Assembly: GCF_030824455.1 (NCBI RefSeq) | Contig: NZ_JAVBXR010000108.1 | Span: 1-64,000, forward strand | Reading direction: 5' to 3' | Length of the DNA stretch: 64,000 nt | Source: Desulfobulbus sp. | GTDB taxonomy: Bacteria; Desulfobacterota; Desulfobulbia; Desulfobulbales; Desulfobulbaceae | Shown here: one piece after another, positions 43,880 to 52,926 of the stretch | How positions within the stretch are numbered: position 1 is the first letter of the stretch | How the letters are laid out: each line of letters starts with the position of its first letter | Made by a program: the position numbers and the translations under genes | Notes under the pieces: generated by a model | What the model was told of the DNA's origin: nothing | The model's database searches: none | What the model saw: the letters and a program-made list of their open reading frames with translations, nothing else

Positions 43880-46800
43880 GCGCAGCCCGGCCCGACCAGC
43901 CGGCTGCAGCCGCCGGGTCCCGGCAGCACCTGGATGCGGAGGTCGATGCGGTCCTTGAGCATCGGCACGTGGGAAATGACCCCGATCAGCTTGCCGTCCT
44001 GCTGCAGTTCGGCCAGGGTCTGGAGGGCGACGTCCAGGGCCTCTTCGTCGAGGGCGCCAAACCCCTCGTCAAGGAACAGGGAATCGACCCGGACATTGTG
44101 GCTGGCCATGGCCGACAGCCCCAACGCGAGGGCCAGACTGACCAGAAAGCTCTCGCCGCCGGAGAGATTGCGGGTCGAGCGGATCTCGCCGGCCTGGTAG
44201 TTGTCGATCACCAGCAGGGCCAGAGGCTCCTTGGGATCGCGGAGCAGGATGTAGCGGTCGCTCATCTTGCGCAACTGGCGGTTGGCATGGCTGATCATCA
44301 CCTCAAAGGTCAGCCCTTGGGCAAACACCCGGAATTTCTTGCCGTCGGCCGAGCCGATCAGCAGGTGCAGCAGTTCCCACCGCTCCAGCTCCTTCTCCTG
44401 GGCGGCCAGGGCCAACCGCTGGGTTTCAAACTGGATCGCGTGGCGACGGTTGACCGCCAGTCGTTCCCGGTCGGCGCCGATCCGCTGCTGCAGGGTTTCC
44501 AATTCCTGGGCGCGCGCCGCCTGCTCAATCAGCAATTCCGGCTGCTCCTGCTCGCCCTGACGCTGCTCCTCTTCCCGGGCCAGCGCCGCCTGGGCTTCCG
44601 CCCTGCGGGCGATGAGCACCGCCTGTTCCTGTTCCAGCCCCTGCTTGATTGCATCCAGTTCCGCCATAGTCTCAGGGGGCAACAGGGCCGTGCAAAAAGC
44701 GCCCAGGTTGTCAAATCCGGCCGCAGGCAGACGACCGAGCAATGCCGCCTCCAGGTCCCGGCTTTGCGGCAGCAGAATTGCGGTTTCCTCGGCCCCGACC
44801 CGCAGCTGTTCGCTCTGGGCGTGCAGGGTTTTGTCGATAACGGCGAGGCGGGTGCGGACGGCCAGCTCCCGCTTTTCCGCTTGCTGCACCAGGGTTTTGA
44901 GCTTCTGTTCTTCGAGATTGGGGTCCCGGTCGCCGTAGAGCTCAAACCGCTCTCCCCGCAAGCGGCCCTCTTCCCGGCGCGCCTCCTCAAGCTCGGTGGC
45001 CTGGCGGGCCAGGGTCGTGTCGATGGCGGCCAGCAGCAGGTCGGCCTTGTCCTGTTCCGCCTGCAACTGGACCTGGAGCCGCAGTAATTCCTCTCGCTGC
45101 TGCTGTTGGGCCTTCCAGACCTGCTGCCGGGCTTCCAACTGATTCAACAATTGCCCGGCCTGCTGCGACGGGCAATCACCAATCCCAAGCGGTTGCAACT
45201 GGGCCAGCAGTTCGGCGCGACCGGCGGCGATCAGCCCGCGTTCCTCCTCGGCCTGCCCCGCCAGTCGGCCCATCTCGTGTTCAATCGCCTCGCCGGCGTG
45301 ACGGGCCGCCTCCGCCTGCCGAAGCACATCAGCGTGGCGGGCTGCGGCCTGCTCCAGCGCGGCGGCCACGGCCTGCAGGCTGCCTTCCGCCGCTTCGACG
45401 GCCTGGATGCGTTGCCGCAGGGCCGCCGTCTCCCCTCCTTGCTTGTGTCTGGCCTCCAGCAACTCGGCCGGCGAATCCGCACCAGCGGCGTCTCCCAACA
45501 GCTCGCGCATTGCGGTCAGCTGTTCGGCAACCTCCCCGAGTCGCAGCCGTCCGGCTTCGATGCTGCGCCGGGCGTGTTCGCTGTCCTTGTTGAGGCCAAC
45601 CAGCGATTCGCGCTGCTCGGCAATCAGCAACTGGGTCCGTGCCAGCTCGGCCTGGGCCTGGGCAAGGGGCTCGTCCGTGCCTGCGGCGATAGGCCGCTCA
45701 ACAGCCCAGGGGTGTTCAATCGCGCCGCACAGGGGGCAGGGATCGCCCTCGGCCAGCCGGGCGCGCTCCTCCTCGTAGCTGCGGATGCGCAACGCCAGGA
45801 GATGGTTGCGCTCGCACTGCGCCGCCAGTTGCTGCTGGAGTTGCCGTTTGTCCTCCAAAACCTGCAAGGCGCTGGTGTGTTGCCGCGTGGTCTCCTGCAA
45901 GACGGCAAGCCCGCCGGCCAACCCGGCCAGCTCCTCTTCCAGGGCCTTGCCCCGGGTCAGGAGTTCGCCGGCCTGTTCCAGCCGCCGCAGCCGTTGTTCT
46001 CCCTGCTCGATCCGGCCCCGCCAGAACGAAGCGGGCTGGCCCTCCAGAAGGTTCTGGATGTGCGCCTGCGCTTCCTGCCGCCGTTGTTGCAACTCCGCCG
46101 CCGCCTGGGCCGCCTGCGCCTCGGCCTGACTGAGGCGAGCGACAGTCGAAGCCGCCTCTTTGCGGGCGACCTGCTGGTGCGCGTGGCTCTGCGTCAACCG
46201 AACCAGCTCGTTTTCCCGTGTCCCGAGCTGCTGGAGTTGCTGACGAAAACCGGCCAAATGCTCCACCAGCAGCCCGTCGGCGGCATGGTCGCGCAAAAAG
46301 GCGTCGACCAGATGCAGGCGGCCGGCGGTCTCGGCAGCGGCCTGCGCCTGCTCCCGTCGGCGAAGCAGCGCCTGTTCGCGTTCCTGCCCGGTTTGCCGCT
46401 GACTAGCGCTCACCTGGGCAATGATCTTTTTCTTCTCGTGAATATGAAGATCCAGCGCCCGCACGATTTTGATTGTTTCATGCTCCCGGCCCTGAAGCGC
46501 CGCCGCCTCCTGCACCTGTTCGCAGGCTCGGACATGCTCCTCGGCCACCTGGCGGTGCTCCTGCTGCATCCGGTCGCTCGCTGCGCGCAACTCTTCGCCC
46601 CGGACGCGCAAAGCGCTCATCCGCTCCTGCACCTGGGTCAGCCGGGCGTACTCGGCAAACAGCGTCTGGGCGCGCTGGCCCAGGTCCAGTCTGGCCAGAT
46701 CAGGCCCGGCCAACTGGCGGCGCTGCTCCAGATCGAGCAGCTGCCCGTCAATGGTCGCCAGCTGCGTCTTGAGCGCCTTGATGGCGGCAAGCCGGTGCAA

Positions 46801-47535
46801 GGACTGGCCGATCCGGGCCAACTGCTCTTGCAGGCCGGTCGCCGCCGCGGCGCCTTCATTGATCGCGGTCACAAGCGCCTGTTCCTGCTCCTCGTCGAGC
46901 AGCGCGACATTGCCCATCGCCTCCTGCAGCAGGCCGACCTTGCGCCGTTCCTCGCTGGTGCGCTCATGCACCGCCACGGAGATGCGCGAGTACACCGACG
47001 AGCCGGTGATCTGCTCCAGGATCGGGGCGCGCTGATCGGCGTCGGCTTCGAGAAAGGCGGCGAAGTCGCCCTGGGCCAGGAGGATCGAGCGGGTGAACCG
47101 GTCGTAATCCATGCCGGTCGTCTGCTCCACCAGCCGGCCGACCTCTCGGCTTCGGCTCTCCAGCACCTTGCCGCTCGCGGCGTCGACCATCTCGTGCCGG
47201 GGCGGTTGCAGATCGCCCTCTGGACTGCGGCGGGCGCGGTGCTGACCCCAGTGGCAGCGGTAGCGCCCCTGGCGGGTTTCGAATTCCACCTCGGCAAAGC
47301 AGTCGCCGGCCCGGCGGGACATAATCTCGTTGCTGCCCTTGCTGATGTGACCCAGGCGCGGCGTGCGCGCAAACAGGGCCAGACAGATGGCGTCGAGGAT
47401 GGTGGATTTGCCGGCGCCGGTAGGGCCGGTGATCGCGAAGATACCCGAAGCCGCGTACTCGGGCGCGGTGAAGTCGATGGCCCAGGAACCGGCCAGCGAA
47501 TTGAGGTTGCGCAGCCGGACGGCAAGAATTCTCAT
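43867..47535 (-). CDS. sbcC: exonuclease subunit SbcC (Rad50-like ATPase)
   Basis: A 1222-residue SMC-like ATPase. The N-terminal lobe has FAITGPTGAGKSTILDAICLALF. Two long coiled coils flank a zinc hook at about residue 600 (CPLCGAIEHP). The C-terminal lobe has RNLSGGESFLVSLALALGLS and LFLDEGFGALDEEAL. With SbcD it cleaves hairpin and protein-blocked DNA ends. The start overlaps the sbcD stop by 4 bp. Confidence 0.96.
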   Translation of the reverse strand: MRILAVRLRNLNSLAGSWAIDFTAPEYAASGIFAITGPTGAGKSTILDAICLALFARTPRLGHISKGSNEIMSRRAGDCFAEVEFETRQGRYRCHWGQHRARRSPEGDLQPPRHEMVDAASGKVLESRSREVGRLVEQTTGMDYDRFTRSILLAQGDFAAFLEADADQRAPILEQITGSSVYSRISVAVHERTSEERRKVGLLQEAMGNVALLDEEQEQALVTAINEGAAAATGLQEQLARIGQSLHRLAAIKALKTQLATIDGQLLDLEQRRQLAGPDLARLDLGQRAQTLFAEYARLTQVQERMSALRVRGEELRAASDRMQQEHRQVAEEHVRACEQVQEAAALQGREHETIKIVRALDLHIHEKKKIIAQVSASQRQTGQEREQALLRRREQAQAAAETAGRLHLVDAFLRDHAADGLLVEHLAGFRQQLQQLGTRENELVRLTQSHAHQQVARKEAASTVARLSQAEAQAAQAAAELQQRRQEAQAHIQNLLEGQPASFWRGRIEQGEQRLRRLEQAGELLTRGKALEEELAGLAGGLAVLQETTRQHTSALQVLEDKRQLQQQLAAQCERNHLLALRIRSYEEERARLAEGDPCPLCGAIEHPWAVERPIAAGTDEPLAQAQAELARTQLLIAEQRESLVGLNKDSEHARRSIEAGRLRLGEVAEQLTAMRELLGDAAGADSPAELLEARHKQGGETAALRQRIQAVEAAEGSLQAVAAALEQAAARHADVLRQAEAARHAGEAIEHEMGRLAGQAEEERGLIAAGRAELLAQLQPLGIGDCPSQQAGQLLNQLEARQQVWKAQQQQREELLRLQVQLQAEQDKADLLLAAIDTTLARQATELEEARREEGRLRGERFELYGDRDPNLEEQKLKTLVQQAEKRELAVRTRLAVIDKTLHAQSEQLRVGAEETAILLPQSRDLEAALLGRLPAAGFDNLGAFCTALLPPETMAELDAIKQGLEQEQAVLIARRAEAQAALAREEEQRQGEQEQPELLIEQAARAQELETLQQRIGADRERLAVNRRHAIQFETQRLALAAQEKELERWELLHLLIGSADGKKFRVFAQGLTFEVMISHANRQLRKMSDRYILLRDPKEPLALLVIDNYQAGEIRSTRNLSGGESFLVSLALALGLSAMASHNVRVDSLFLDEGFGALDEEALDVALQTLAELQQDGKLIGVISHVPMLKDRIDLRIQVLPGPGGCSRLVGPGCAQCS

Positions 47536-48770
47536 ACCCCGCCCTCCGCCTCGTTGTCTTGTTGGGCTAAAGCCTCGGTGATCTCACAAAAGGCGCCGCG
47601 CAGCAGGCGCCGCTGGCCCTCTTCGATCTGCTCGCCCTCCAGACGGCGTTCAAAGACTTGGTCGACGGTGAGATCATCAAGCGATTCCGCCTCCTGGCCC
47701 TGCTGCAGCGCATAATCGTAGATGCGGTTGTTGCGGATGCGCAGCACCACCAGCTCCGAGCCTTCAACCGCCGCCAGCATCTGTTCCCGCAGATTGGCAA
47801 CAACCGCCTCGCCGTCGTAATGGAGTTCAATCCAGGCGGTGGAGCCCTCGGCCTTGAGTTGCGCAAGGCCGGCCAGCAGCTGGTCCAGATCGCCGCGCAG
47901 GGTGGCCAGCGCCTGAAAGGCGGGTACAACGACGGGCTCGGCCGCAATGTCCCGACCCTCGGCAACGAGGAGAAGCACCGCCTTGCCCTGACCGGCCTCG
48001 GCAAAGCTCATCGGCAGCGGCGCGCCGCTGTAGCGCCGGGTTGTGGAGCCGGCGACCAACTGGCCGATGTGCAGATGGCCCAGGGCCAGATAATCGATGC
48101 AGTCCGGGAAGCTGGCCCCTTCGATCCGGTCCAGGCCGCCGATGCTCAGCTCGCGCACGCCGTCGCCGTCCCTGGTTTGCCCGCCGGCGACAAACAGATG
48201 CCCCAGGGCGATCAGCGGCAGGTCGGGATCGATCTCCCGGCGCAGCAGGTCGGCCTCGGCGCAGACCTGCTGGTAATGGGCCCGGACGCCCTCGCGCAGC
48301 TGCCGCCCTTTTTCCTCCAGGGTTTCGCCGGCCGCAGCAAGGCGGATGTCCCGGTCGCGGAGAAAAGGCACGGCGCAGACCACAAGCTCAGGCGTTCCAT
48401 GGCGGTCCCGCAGCAGCAGGATCTCCTTGTCGGGCTGATCGCCGGCCATGCCCACCACATGGATGTCGAGCTGGCGCAGCAGTTCGCGCGGGGCCTCCAG
48501 CAGGGCGGGCGAGTCGTGGTTGCCGCCAATCACCACCACATGGCGGCAGGCCGACCCGGCCAGTCGATGGAGGAACCGGTAATAGAGCGACTGGGCGCGG
48601 CTGCCCGGCGCGGTGGTGTCAAAGACGTCGCCCGCCACCAGCAGCGCGTCAATCCCCTGCGCCTCAATCAGCCCGGCCAGCCAGTCGAGAAACCGGCCCT
48701 GCTCTTCGTGGCGCCGTCGACCGTGGAACCGATGGCCCAGGTGCCAGTCCGAGGTGTGGATCAAACGCAT
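47532..48770 (-). CDS. sbcD: exonuclease subunit SbcD (Mre11-like)
   Basis: A 412-residue nuclease if begun at the conserved MRLIHTSDWHLGHRF; two more ATGs lie 6 and 12 bp upstream. Calcineurin-type phosphoesterase motifs are present: SDWHLGH, VAGDVFDT, VIGGNHDSPA and LALGHLHIGQ, which bind two manganese ions. No clear Shine-Dalgarno is visible. It is coupled to sbcC by a 4-bp overlap. Confidence 0.95.
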   Translation of the reverse strand: MRLIHTSDWHLGHRFHGRRRHEEQGRFLDWLAGLIEAQGIDALLVAGDVFDTTAPGSRAQSLYYRFLHRLAGSACRHVVVIGGNHDSPALLEAPRELLRQLDIHVVGMAGDQPDKEILLLRDRHGTPELVVCAVPFLRDRDIRLAAAGETLEEKGRQLREGVRAHYQQVCAEADLLRREIDPDLPLIALGHLFVAGGQTRDGDGVRELSIGGLDRIEGASFPDCIDYLALGHLHIGQLVAGSTTRRYSGAPLPMSFAEAGQGKAVLLLVAEGRDIAAEPVVVPAFQALATLRGDLDQLLAGLAQLKAEGSTAWIELHYDGEAVVANLREQMLAAVEGSELVVLRIRNNRIYDYALQQGQEAESLDDLTVDQVFERRLEGEQIEEGQRRLLRGAFCEITEALAQQDNEAEGGV

Positions 48771-48798
48771 GGGCATGGGCAAATGCAGTTCAATGCGG

Positions 48799-48999
48799 TT
48801 AATAAGCGCTGATCTTGACGTCCATGGTGAAGACCTCGCCTTCCACCTCTTTGACCAGGGCCTGGCCGGCGATCACCGTCTTGCCGTCATAGGTCAGGGT
48901 GGGGCCGCCGTGGAGCTGCCAGCCGCGGTTGAGCTTGTCGGAAACGCGCTTGCAGAAGGTTTCGTCGTCGGGTCCGGTAATACAGCTGTACAGTTGCAT
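48799..48999 (-). CDS. DUF1737 protein
   Basis: A 66-residue protein, MQLYSCITGPDDETFCKR...LNRGWQLHGGPTLTYDGKTVIAGQALVKEV. The pattern of a short variable start, a KLNRGWQLHGGP core and a C-terminal strand matches DUF1737. The function is not known. It lies 16-28 bp upstream of sbcD on the same strand and may be co-transcribed with it. Confidence 0.75.
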   Translation of the reverse strand: MQLYSCITGPDDETFCKRVSDKLNRGWQLHGGPTLTYDGKTVIAGQALVKEVEGEVFTMDVKISAY

Positions 49000-49102
49000 G
49001 TTCTCGCCTTATGAAATGAATGATGTGAAGGAAGGCGCGCCGCTCCCCGGTGCGGGGCGTGGACGCGCGCGCACTATACTAGATCGGACCGGAGATCGAC
49101 AA

Positions 49103-49222
49103 ATGATTCATCGCCCTTTTGATCCGTTCCGCGACCGACTGAGCCGGGACATCCGCAACCAGCTGTCCGAATCCCTGCTGGTCTGTTTGCGCGAGCGTCG
49201 ACTCGCCCCCGCCCAAGAGTAG
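49103..49222 (+). pseudogene. DUF309 gene, 5' fragment (cut by Mu-like element)
   Basis: ATG at 49103 with GGAG 8 bp upstream encodes MIHRPFDPFRDRLSRDIRNQ and about 18 more residues before a stop at 49220-49222 that lies inside the inserted element. The FDPFRDRxSRDIRNxLSE pattern is the DUF309 N-terminus. The host part ends at 49217. The rest of the gene is at 62341-62759; joined, the two give 534 bp, or 177 codons plus stop, in one frame. DUF309 is a small helical protein of unknown function. Confidence 0.85.
49215..49217. other. left copy of target-site duplication (AAG)
   Basis: AAG here is repeated at 62338-62340 on the other side of the element. If one C-to-T change is allowed, the duplication is 5 bp (CCAAG at 49213-49217 versus CTAAG at 62336-62340), the size made by Mu. 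The 3-bp reading gives perfectly symmetric element ends. Confidence 0.6.
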
Positions 49223-49260
49223 AGAAACAGGATAATGAAACGGGTGGAATCGGGATAAAA
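49218..49260 (+). promoter_or_regulatory. left transposon end with two transposase-site motifs
   Basis: AGTAG at the tip, GGATAAT at 49230-49236, and AATCGGGATAA with GGATAA at 49253. Further ACGGG-type motifs follow to about 49290. The spacing of 12 bp from the tip and 23 bp between motifs is the same at the right end. Confidence 0.75.
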
Positions 49261-49393
49261 CGGGGGCAAACGGGATCGAATGGGAATGGAAAGGTAGATG
49301 AATTTGGCGAAAATCAAAAACCATCTTGACTGTGTCAAAATGGTTTTTTTGGTGAAAAAACTTGAACGGTGAGACTCAGACCACTTGCTTACC

Positions 49394-49816
49394 TCACAGG
49401 GAAGAATCTTGAGAGACGGATTGTCTTTTCATTCCCTGTAAAAATCTTCCAATAGCGCTCTTTGATGGTGCCCGGTTTTTGCCGAATTTTTTTACAAGCT
49501 CTTCGTGCCACTCTTTAAGCGATAGGTACCGGTCAATCCCGAGGATGTAGGCTTTTATCTCTTGGTCCTTGTTGATTGTACTTATGCCTCCTCGCCGTCG
49601 ACGAATCAAATTCGAATTGAACCCGAGGCATGAATGATCAATAACGTCTTCCGGTGGATTATGCCCTGAAGCGATGATATAAATTCCTGCCGAAAGAATT
49701 GCTACGGCATCGTTCTTATGTAACCCTATCAGGCCTTGTACGATGGCCTCAGCCTGCTGGACGATCTGATCTGGATTCCAGGCCTTGTCCTGGTTGGATG
49801 AGGTATCTTTGGTCAT
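49394..49816 (-). CDS. hypothetical protein, last gene of the early operon
   Basis: A 140-residue protein of unknown family. Residues 15-50 are hydrophobic-helical (AIVQGLIGLHKNDAVAILSA). The C-terminal part, LSLKEWHEELVKKFGKNRAPSKSAIGRFLQGMKRQ, looks like a helix-turn-helix (SKSAIGRFL as recognition helix). It overlaps the GemA-like gene by 4 bp and is the gene nearest the left end, about 170 bp from the tip. Confidence 0.6.
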   Translation of the reverse strand: MTKDTSSNQDKAWNPDQIVQQAEAIVQGLIGLHKNDAVAILSAGIYIIASGHNPPEDVIDHSCLGFNSNLIRRRRGGISTINKDQEIKAYILGIDRYLSLKEWHEELVKKFGKNRAPSKSAIGRFLQGMKRQSVSQDSSL

Positions 49817-50379
49817 GCTATTCCCCCTGCTGCGCCTGTAGCGCGCGGTTCATTTTTCTTGTTGCCACCATTACGCTTCCGGCTGGCAACCCGTCCTTTC
49901 AAAACCTCGATCAAGTGATGCGCCATATCAGCGGTCATCCATTGCCAAGAGGCCACTTTCACCTCTGGGCCGCCCCGACCATTCTCCAGGAAATGATTCA
50001 AGGTGGCTTCCATCTGCTTGTCGGCTCCTTTCGACCATTCATCCCGGAGAGACCACCAGAGCCCGAAAATGAACTCAAGCTGGCCCATGCTGGGGCGGCC
50101 TTTCCTTGCCGCCACCTTGCCGGCCCTGGCCAGGAGTTGGGCGCCTTCTGGAAGATCTTCCCACCTCCAAGCAGCAACGCTCTTCCGGACCTTCTTTTCA
50201 GCCTTGTCGGCAAGGTTGCACAGATGGCCGATAACGGCTTGAATCTGGCGCGGGCTGCGGAGATCCTTGCAACTGTTGACACCGGCCCGGTTCCGCAGAA
50301 TATCGCGGTACGTGTCGTCATCCAGACCGCAAACCCGCTGCAAGGTCTTTATTCTCTTGATCTCGGTGTTGGTGATCAT
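49813..50379 (-). CDS. GemA-like regulatory protein (DUF1018)
   Basis: A 188-residue protein. The opening MITNTEIKRIKTLQRVCGLDDDTYRDIL followed by SCKDLRSPRQIQAVIGHL is the GemA/Gp16 (DUF1018) pattern of Mu-like phages. A central RPSMGQLEFIFGLWWSLRDEW and a final basic tail follow. In Mu, gemA affects host gene expression and DNA gyrase. It follows the B-type ATPase by 10 bp. Confidence 0.82.
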   Translation of the reverse strand: MITNTEIKRIKTLQRVCGLDDDTYRDILRNRAGVNSCKDLRSPRQIQAVIGHLCNLADKAEKKVRKSVAAWRWEDLPEGAQLLARAGKVAARKGRPSMGQLEFIFGLWWSLRDEWSKGADKQMEATLNHFLENGRGGPEVKVASWQWMTADMAHHLIEVLKGRVASRKRNGGNKKNEPRATGAAGGIA

Positions 50380-50389
50380 AACGGCGCTC

Positions 50390-51316
50390 TCAACCTGCGG
50401 CCGCCCGCTGCAGCTCTTCCTCTTGGCTCAGCAAATCGCGCAAAGACGTTTTCCCGGCCTTCGCCGTCTGTTCCTGTTGTAGGGGCGTCTTTGTCGCGAC
50501 GGCCGCCCTTGCCTTGCCGTGCTGCTTTCCCTGCTTCTCGTGCTCAGAGGGAAACAGCGCCTCAACATCATCAAGCAGCACCTGCCGCCGTCCGGAAAGC
50601 AAAGCCTGTTCCATCAGGCAGAATAGCATATTCTTGAGATCTTCGAAATTATGGCTCCCGGGAAGGCCCGCTATCACCTTCACGGCATCAGCGGCCACAC
50701 TGGATTTCATCGCCCTTGTGACAAAGTACTCAACCTCATCGGGTGATAACCCCTTCATCTGCACAGCATCAGCACGGAGCTTGACTTCAGAAACGCCCGG
50801 TTTGTTCATCGGATCTGACTGACCAACCAGAATGACAGAGAACAACTCTGATTTTCCCATCCAGTCCATTTCCCTGATTCTCTTCAAGGAACGAAGCGTC
50901 ATGCCGTGCAGGTGGTGCGCCTCTTCAATGATCAGGACAACATCCGTTCCGGTTGAGGCTTCTCCAAGTATGCGCCGAAGCTGCCGAGCGCGGATCTCCC
51001 TGCCTCGCTTCGGCTTCTCATTGCTCAGATCAAGGATCAGCGCCTGCTCGATATCGCCGATGAGCAACTTGTGGATGTCGTTTGCCAGCGCCGCAGCCCG
51101 CCGGACATTCTTCAGTTTGTCCAGCGCGGACCGGACTGCATTGCTTTTGCCAATTCCCCGCTCGCCGATCACGGCCACCATTGATCGGCTCTTGACGGCC
51201 ATGCTCACGACTTTCCCTATTTTGACATGATCCTGGCTCTTGATGCCGACCTGTTTGAAGGGATCATTCGAGAAACCAAATTCGGCCAAAAGCTCCAGCT
51301 TTGAAACCTTAACCAT
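50390..51316 (-). CDS. MuB/TnsC-like AAA ATPase (transposition protein B)
   Basis: A 308-residue ATPase. AGGAGG is placed best for the ATG at 51316 (MVKVSKLELL); further upstream ATGs exist. Walker A is in AVIGERGIGKSNAVRSAL, Walker B in DVVLIIEEAHHLHG and sensor-like VILVGQSDPMN. AAA proteins of this group bind target DNA and stimulate the DDE transposase. It overlaps the transposase gene by 8 bp, the A-B pairing of Mu-like elements. Confidence 0.88.
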   Translation of the reverse strand: MVKVSKLELLAEFGFSNDPFKQVGIKSQDHVKIGKVVSMAVKSRSMVAVIGERGIGKSNAVRSALDKLKNVRRAAALANDIHKLLIGDIEQALILDLSNEKPKRGREIRARQLRRILGEASTGTDVVLIIEEAHHLHGMTLRSLKRIREMDWMGKSELFSVILVGQSDPMNKPGVSEVKLRADAVQMKGLSPDEVEYFVTRAMKSSVAADAVKVIAGLPGSHNFEDLKNMLFCLMEQALLSGRRQVLLDDVEALFPSEHEKQGKQHGKARAAVATKTPLQQEQTAKAGKTSLRDLLSQEEELQRAAAG

Positions 51317-52922
51317 GTGCATACCTCCTTTTTTCTTGCTCCCTTTTATCAAGGATCTTCCCCGTAAGTTCTTCAACAAATGCTCGACTCAGCCCGTGTT
51401 CCGTGAATTGCTGCTCAAGCCATGTCCAATCCTCGTCTCCTTTCTTGGGATATTCCCCCGTTCTCTCCATGAAGCAGCCCATGGCCTCTTCCAGGGAGCC
51501 AAAGGTATCCGTCCTGGTGATGAATACTCGGTCAAACGGCCGTTCTTCCTGCGCCTTGACAGGAAAGTTGATGATCTTCTCATCCACATTTTTTTCCTGG
51601 AACAGGGTTGCCGTGATCTGCAAATCTTGGCCAGCCTTGACGTTCTTCTGGTGTTCAGTATGGGGGTGGGCTGTAAAGGTGCCGACAGGGTTGGGCTTGA
51701 ACGGGATAACCTCATATTTCTGCCCGGTTTTTACATCCTGGACGATGATGTCATCGGTGTGTGCGCCTTTGATTACCCACACCCAAGCGTCGTGCAGGCC
51801 CTTGACTTCAAAGAGTTCTGTATCGAGCCTAAATGTGCCGTCACGTTCAACCTTTCTCTTTTCCCGTGTGTTGATCGTTGCAATGGCACCGGCTGGCAAC
51901 GGTCGAACGCCGCCGAACTGGGAAAGGCCTATCCTTTTCCACATCTGTTCACGGGTCACCCTTTTTTCATAGCGGTGGTCCCTGCGGTTGTATTCTGTGT
52001 CCAGAAAAATCAAAAACTGTCTGTTGAGTTCGCTGAGAGTGATTTCAAATTTTTTCCGGTCATCAACCACCAAGAACTGTTTCTCGAAGCGCTGCCAAAG
52101 AGTACGCCAAGGTCGTTCTATCTTACCGTGGGCATCCTTGGCTCCGGGCTCGCTGGGGTCTATGGCTACATCCAGGCGTGCAAAAAAATCTTCGGCCATC
52201 TTGCCCCGCATCATCGGCCCCTTGTCGCCTTTGATGCTCTCCGGCAGGCCGTGGAACGTTTTATCTTCCGTTTTACTCCAGGCCCATACCAGGAATTCCA
52301 GATTTTCAGCTGCTGTTTCACCGGTAGCCGCCATATACCGCGCCGCCAAACAGCCGGAGTAGTCATCGACAACTCCGTATATCCAGAGCTTCATCTTGAT
52401 TGGAAGAGGTTTGTTCTTGTAATTCTGGGACGATCCTTCATGCAGTTTCAACAGGTAGTCGCCATCCGGAAGGGCTTTGACCACATGGAGGAATTGTGAG
52501 GTTGAGGCGTCGACATGGTGCAGCTGGTTCGGCCGTTCAGCCTGGAAACGCTGTAGCCGGCGGCGGGTCTTGTTGAGCTGGAGTTCCCGTGCGCACCGGT
52601 TGAGACTGCCAACAGTAAATAGTGGCGCGTCCTCCGGCAGCAGGTTGTTTTTGCGGGCCACGGCATAGGCCTGATCTGTTGAGAGTGGCGTGGTGCTGTC
52701 GGGCACCCTGAATTTAACCTGGTAGACGATCCTGGTGATATCCTCCAAAGAGGAATTGCCGCTCTTTCCCCGCACCCTGTCCGTTTGCTGAAGTGCCCAA
52801 ATTTTCTTAACAGAGCACTCCAGCACCGACGCCCACCTGGTGATAATAGCCGTTTTGGTCCCTCTCGGCGCCCGCTGCAATTCCGCCTTGATCTGCAGTT
52901 CTATCTCAGGGGTGAATGCCAT
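51309..52922 (-). CDS. Mu-type (rve) DDE transposase A
   Basis: A 537-residue transposase from the ATG at 52922. N-terminal helix-turn-helix regions (residues 10-45 and 95-130) precede an rve integrase core. The catalytic triad is D138 (HHVDAST), D233 (IKGDKGPM) and E269 (AHGKIERPWRT); VVDDYSG at 186 is the usual core strand. A Mu-type C-terminal beta-barrel and tail follow. It does not carry the classic MuA winged-helix start. The gene appears intact and forms the A-B pair with the ATPase. Confidence 0.9.
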   Translation of the reverse strand: MAFTPEIELQIKAELQRAPRGTKTAIITRWASVLECSVKKIWALQQTDRVRGKSGNSSLEDITRIVYQVKFRVPDSTTPLSTDQAYAVARKNNLLPEDAPLFTVGSLNRCARELQLNKTRRRLQRFQAERPNQLHHVDASTSQFLHVVKALPDGDYLLKLHEGSSQNYKNKPLPIKMKLWIYGVVDDYSGCLAARYMAATGETAAENLEFLVWAWSKTEDKTFHGLPESIKGDKGPMMRGKMAEDFFARLDVAIDPSEPGAKDAHGKIERPWRTLWQRFEKQFLVVDDRKKFEITLSELNRQFLIFLDTEYNRRDHRYEKRVTREQMWKRIGLSQFGGVRPLPAGAIATINTREKRKVERDGTFRLDTELFEVKGLHDAWVWVIKGAHTDDIIVQDVKTGQKYEVIPFKPNPVGTFTAHPHTEHQKNVKAGQDLQITATLFQEKNVDEKIINFPVKAQEERPFDRVFITRTDTFGSLEEAMGCFMERTGEYPKKGDEDWTWLEQQFTEHGLSRAFVEELTGKILDKREQEKRRYAHG

Positions 52923-52926
52923 GCTC

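Noticed and set aside
49100-49222. Short DUF309-like ORF as a complete small protein
   Set aside because: Its stop codon comes from the inserted element and the rest of the domain is at 62341.
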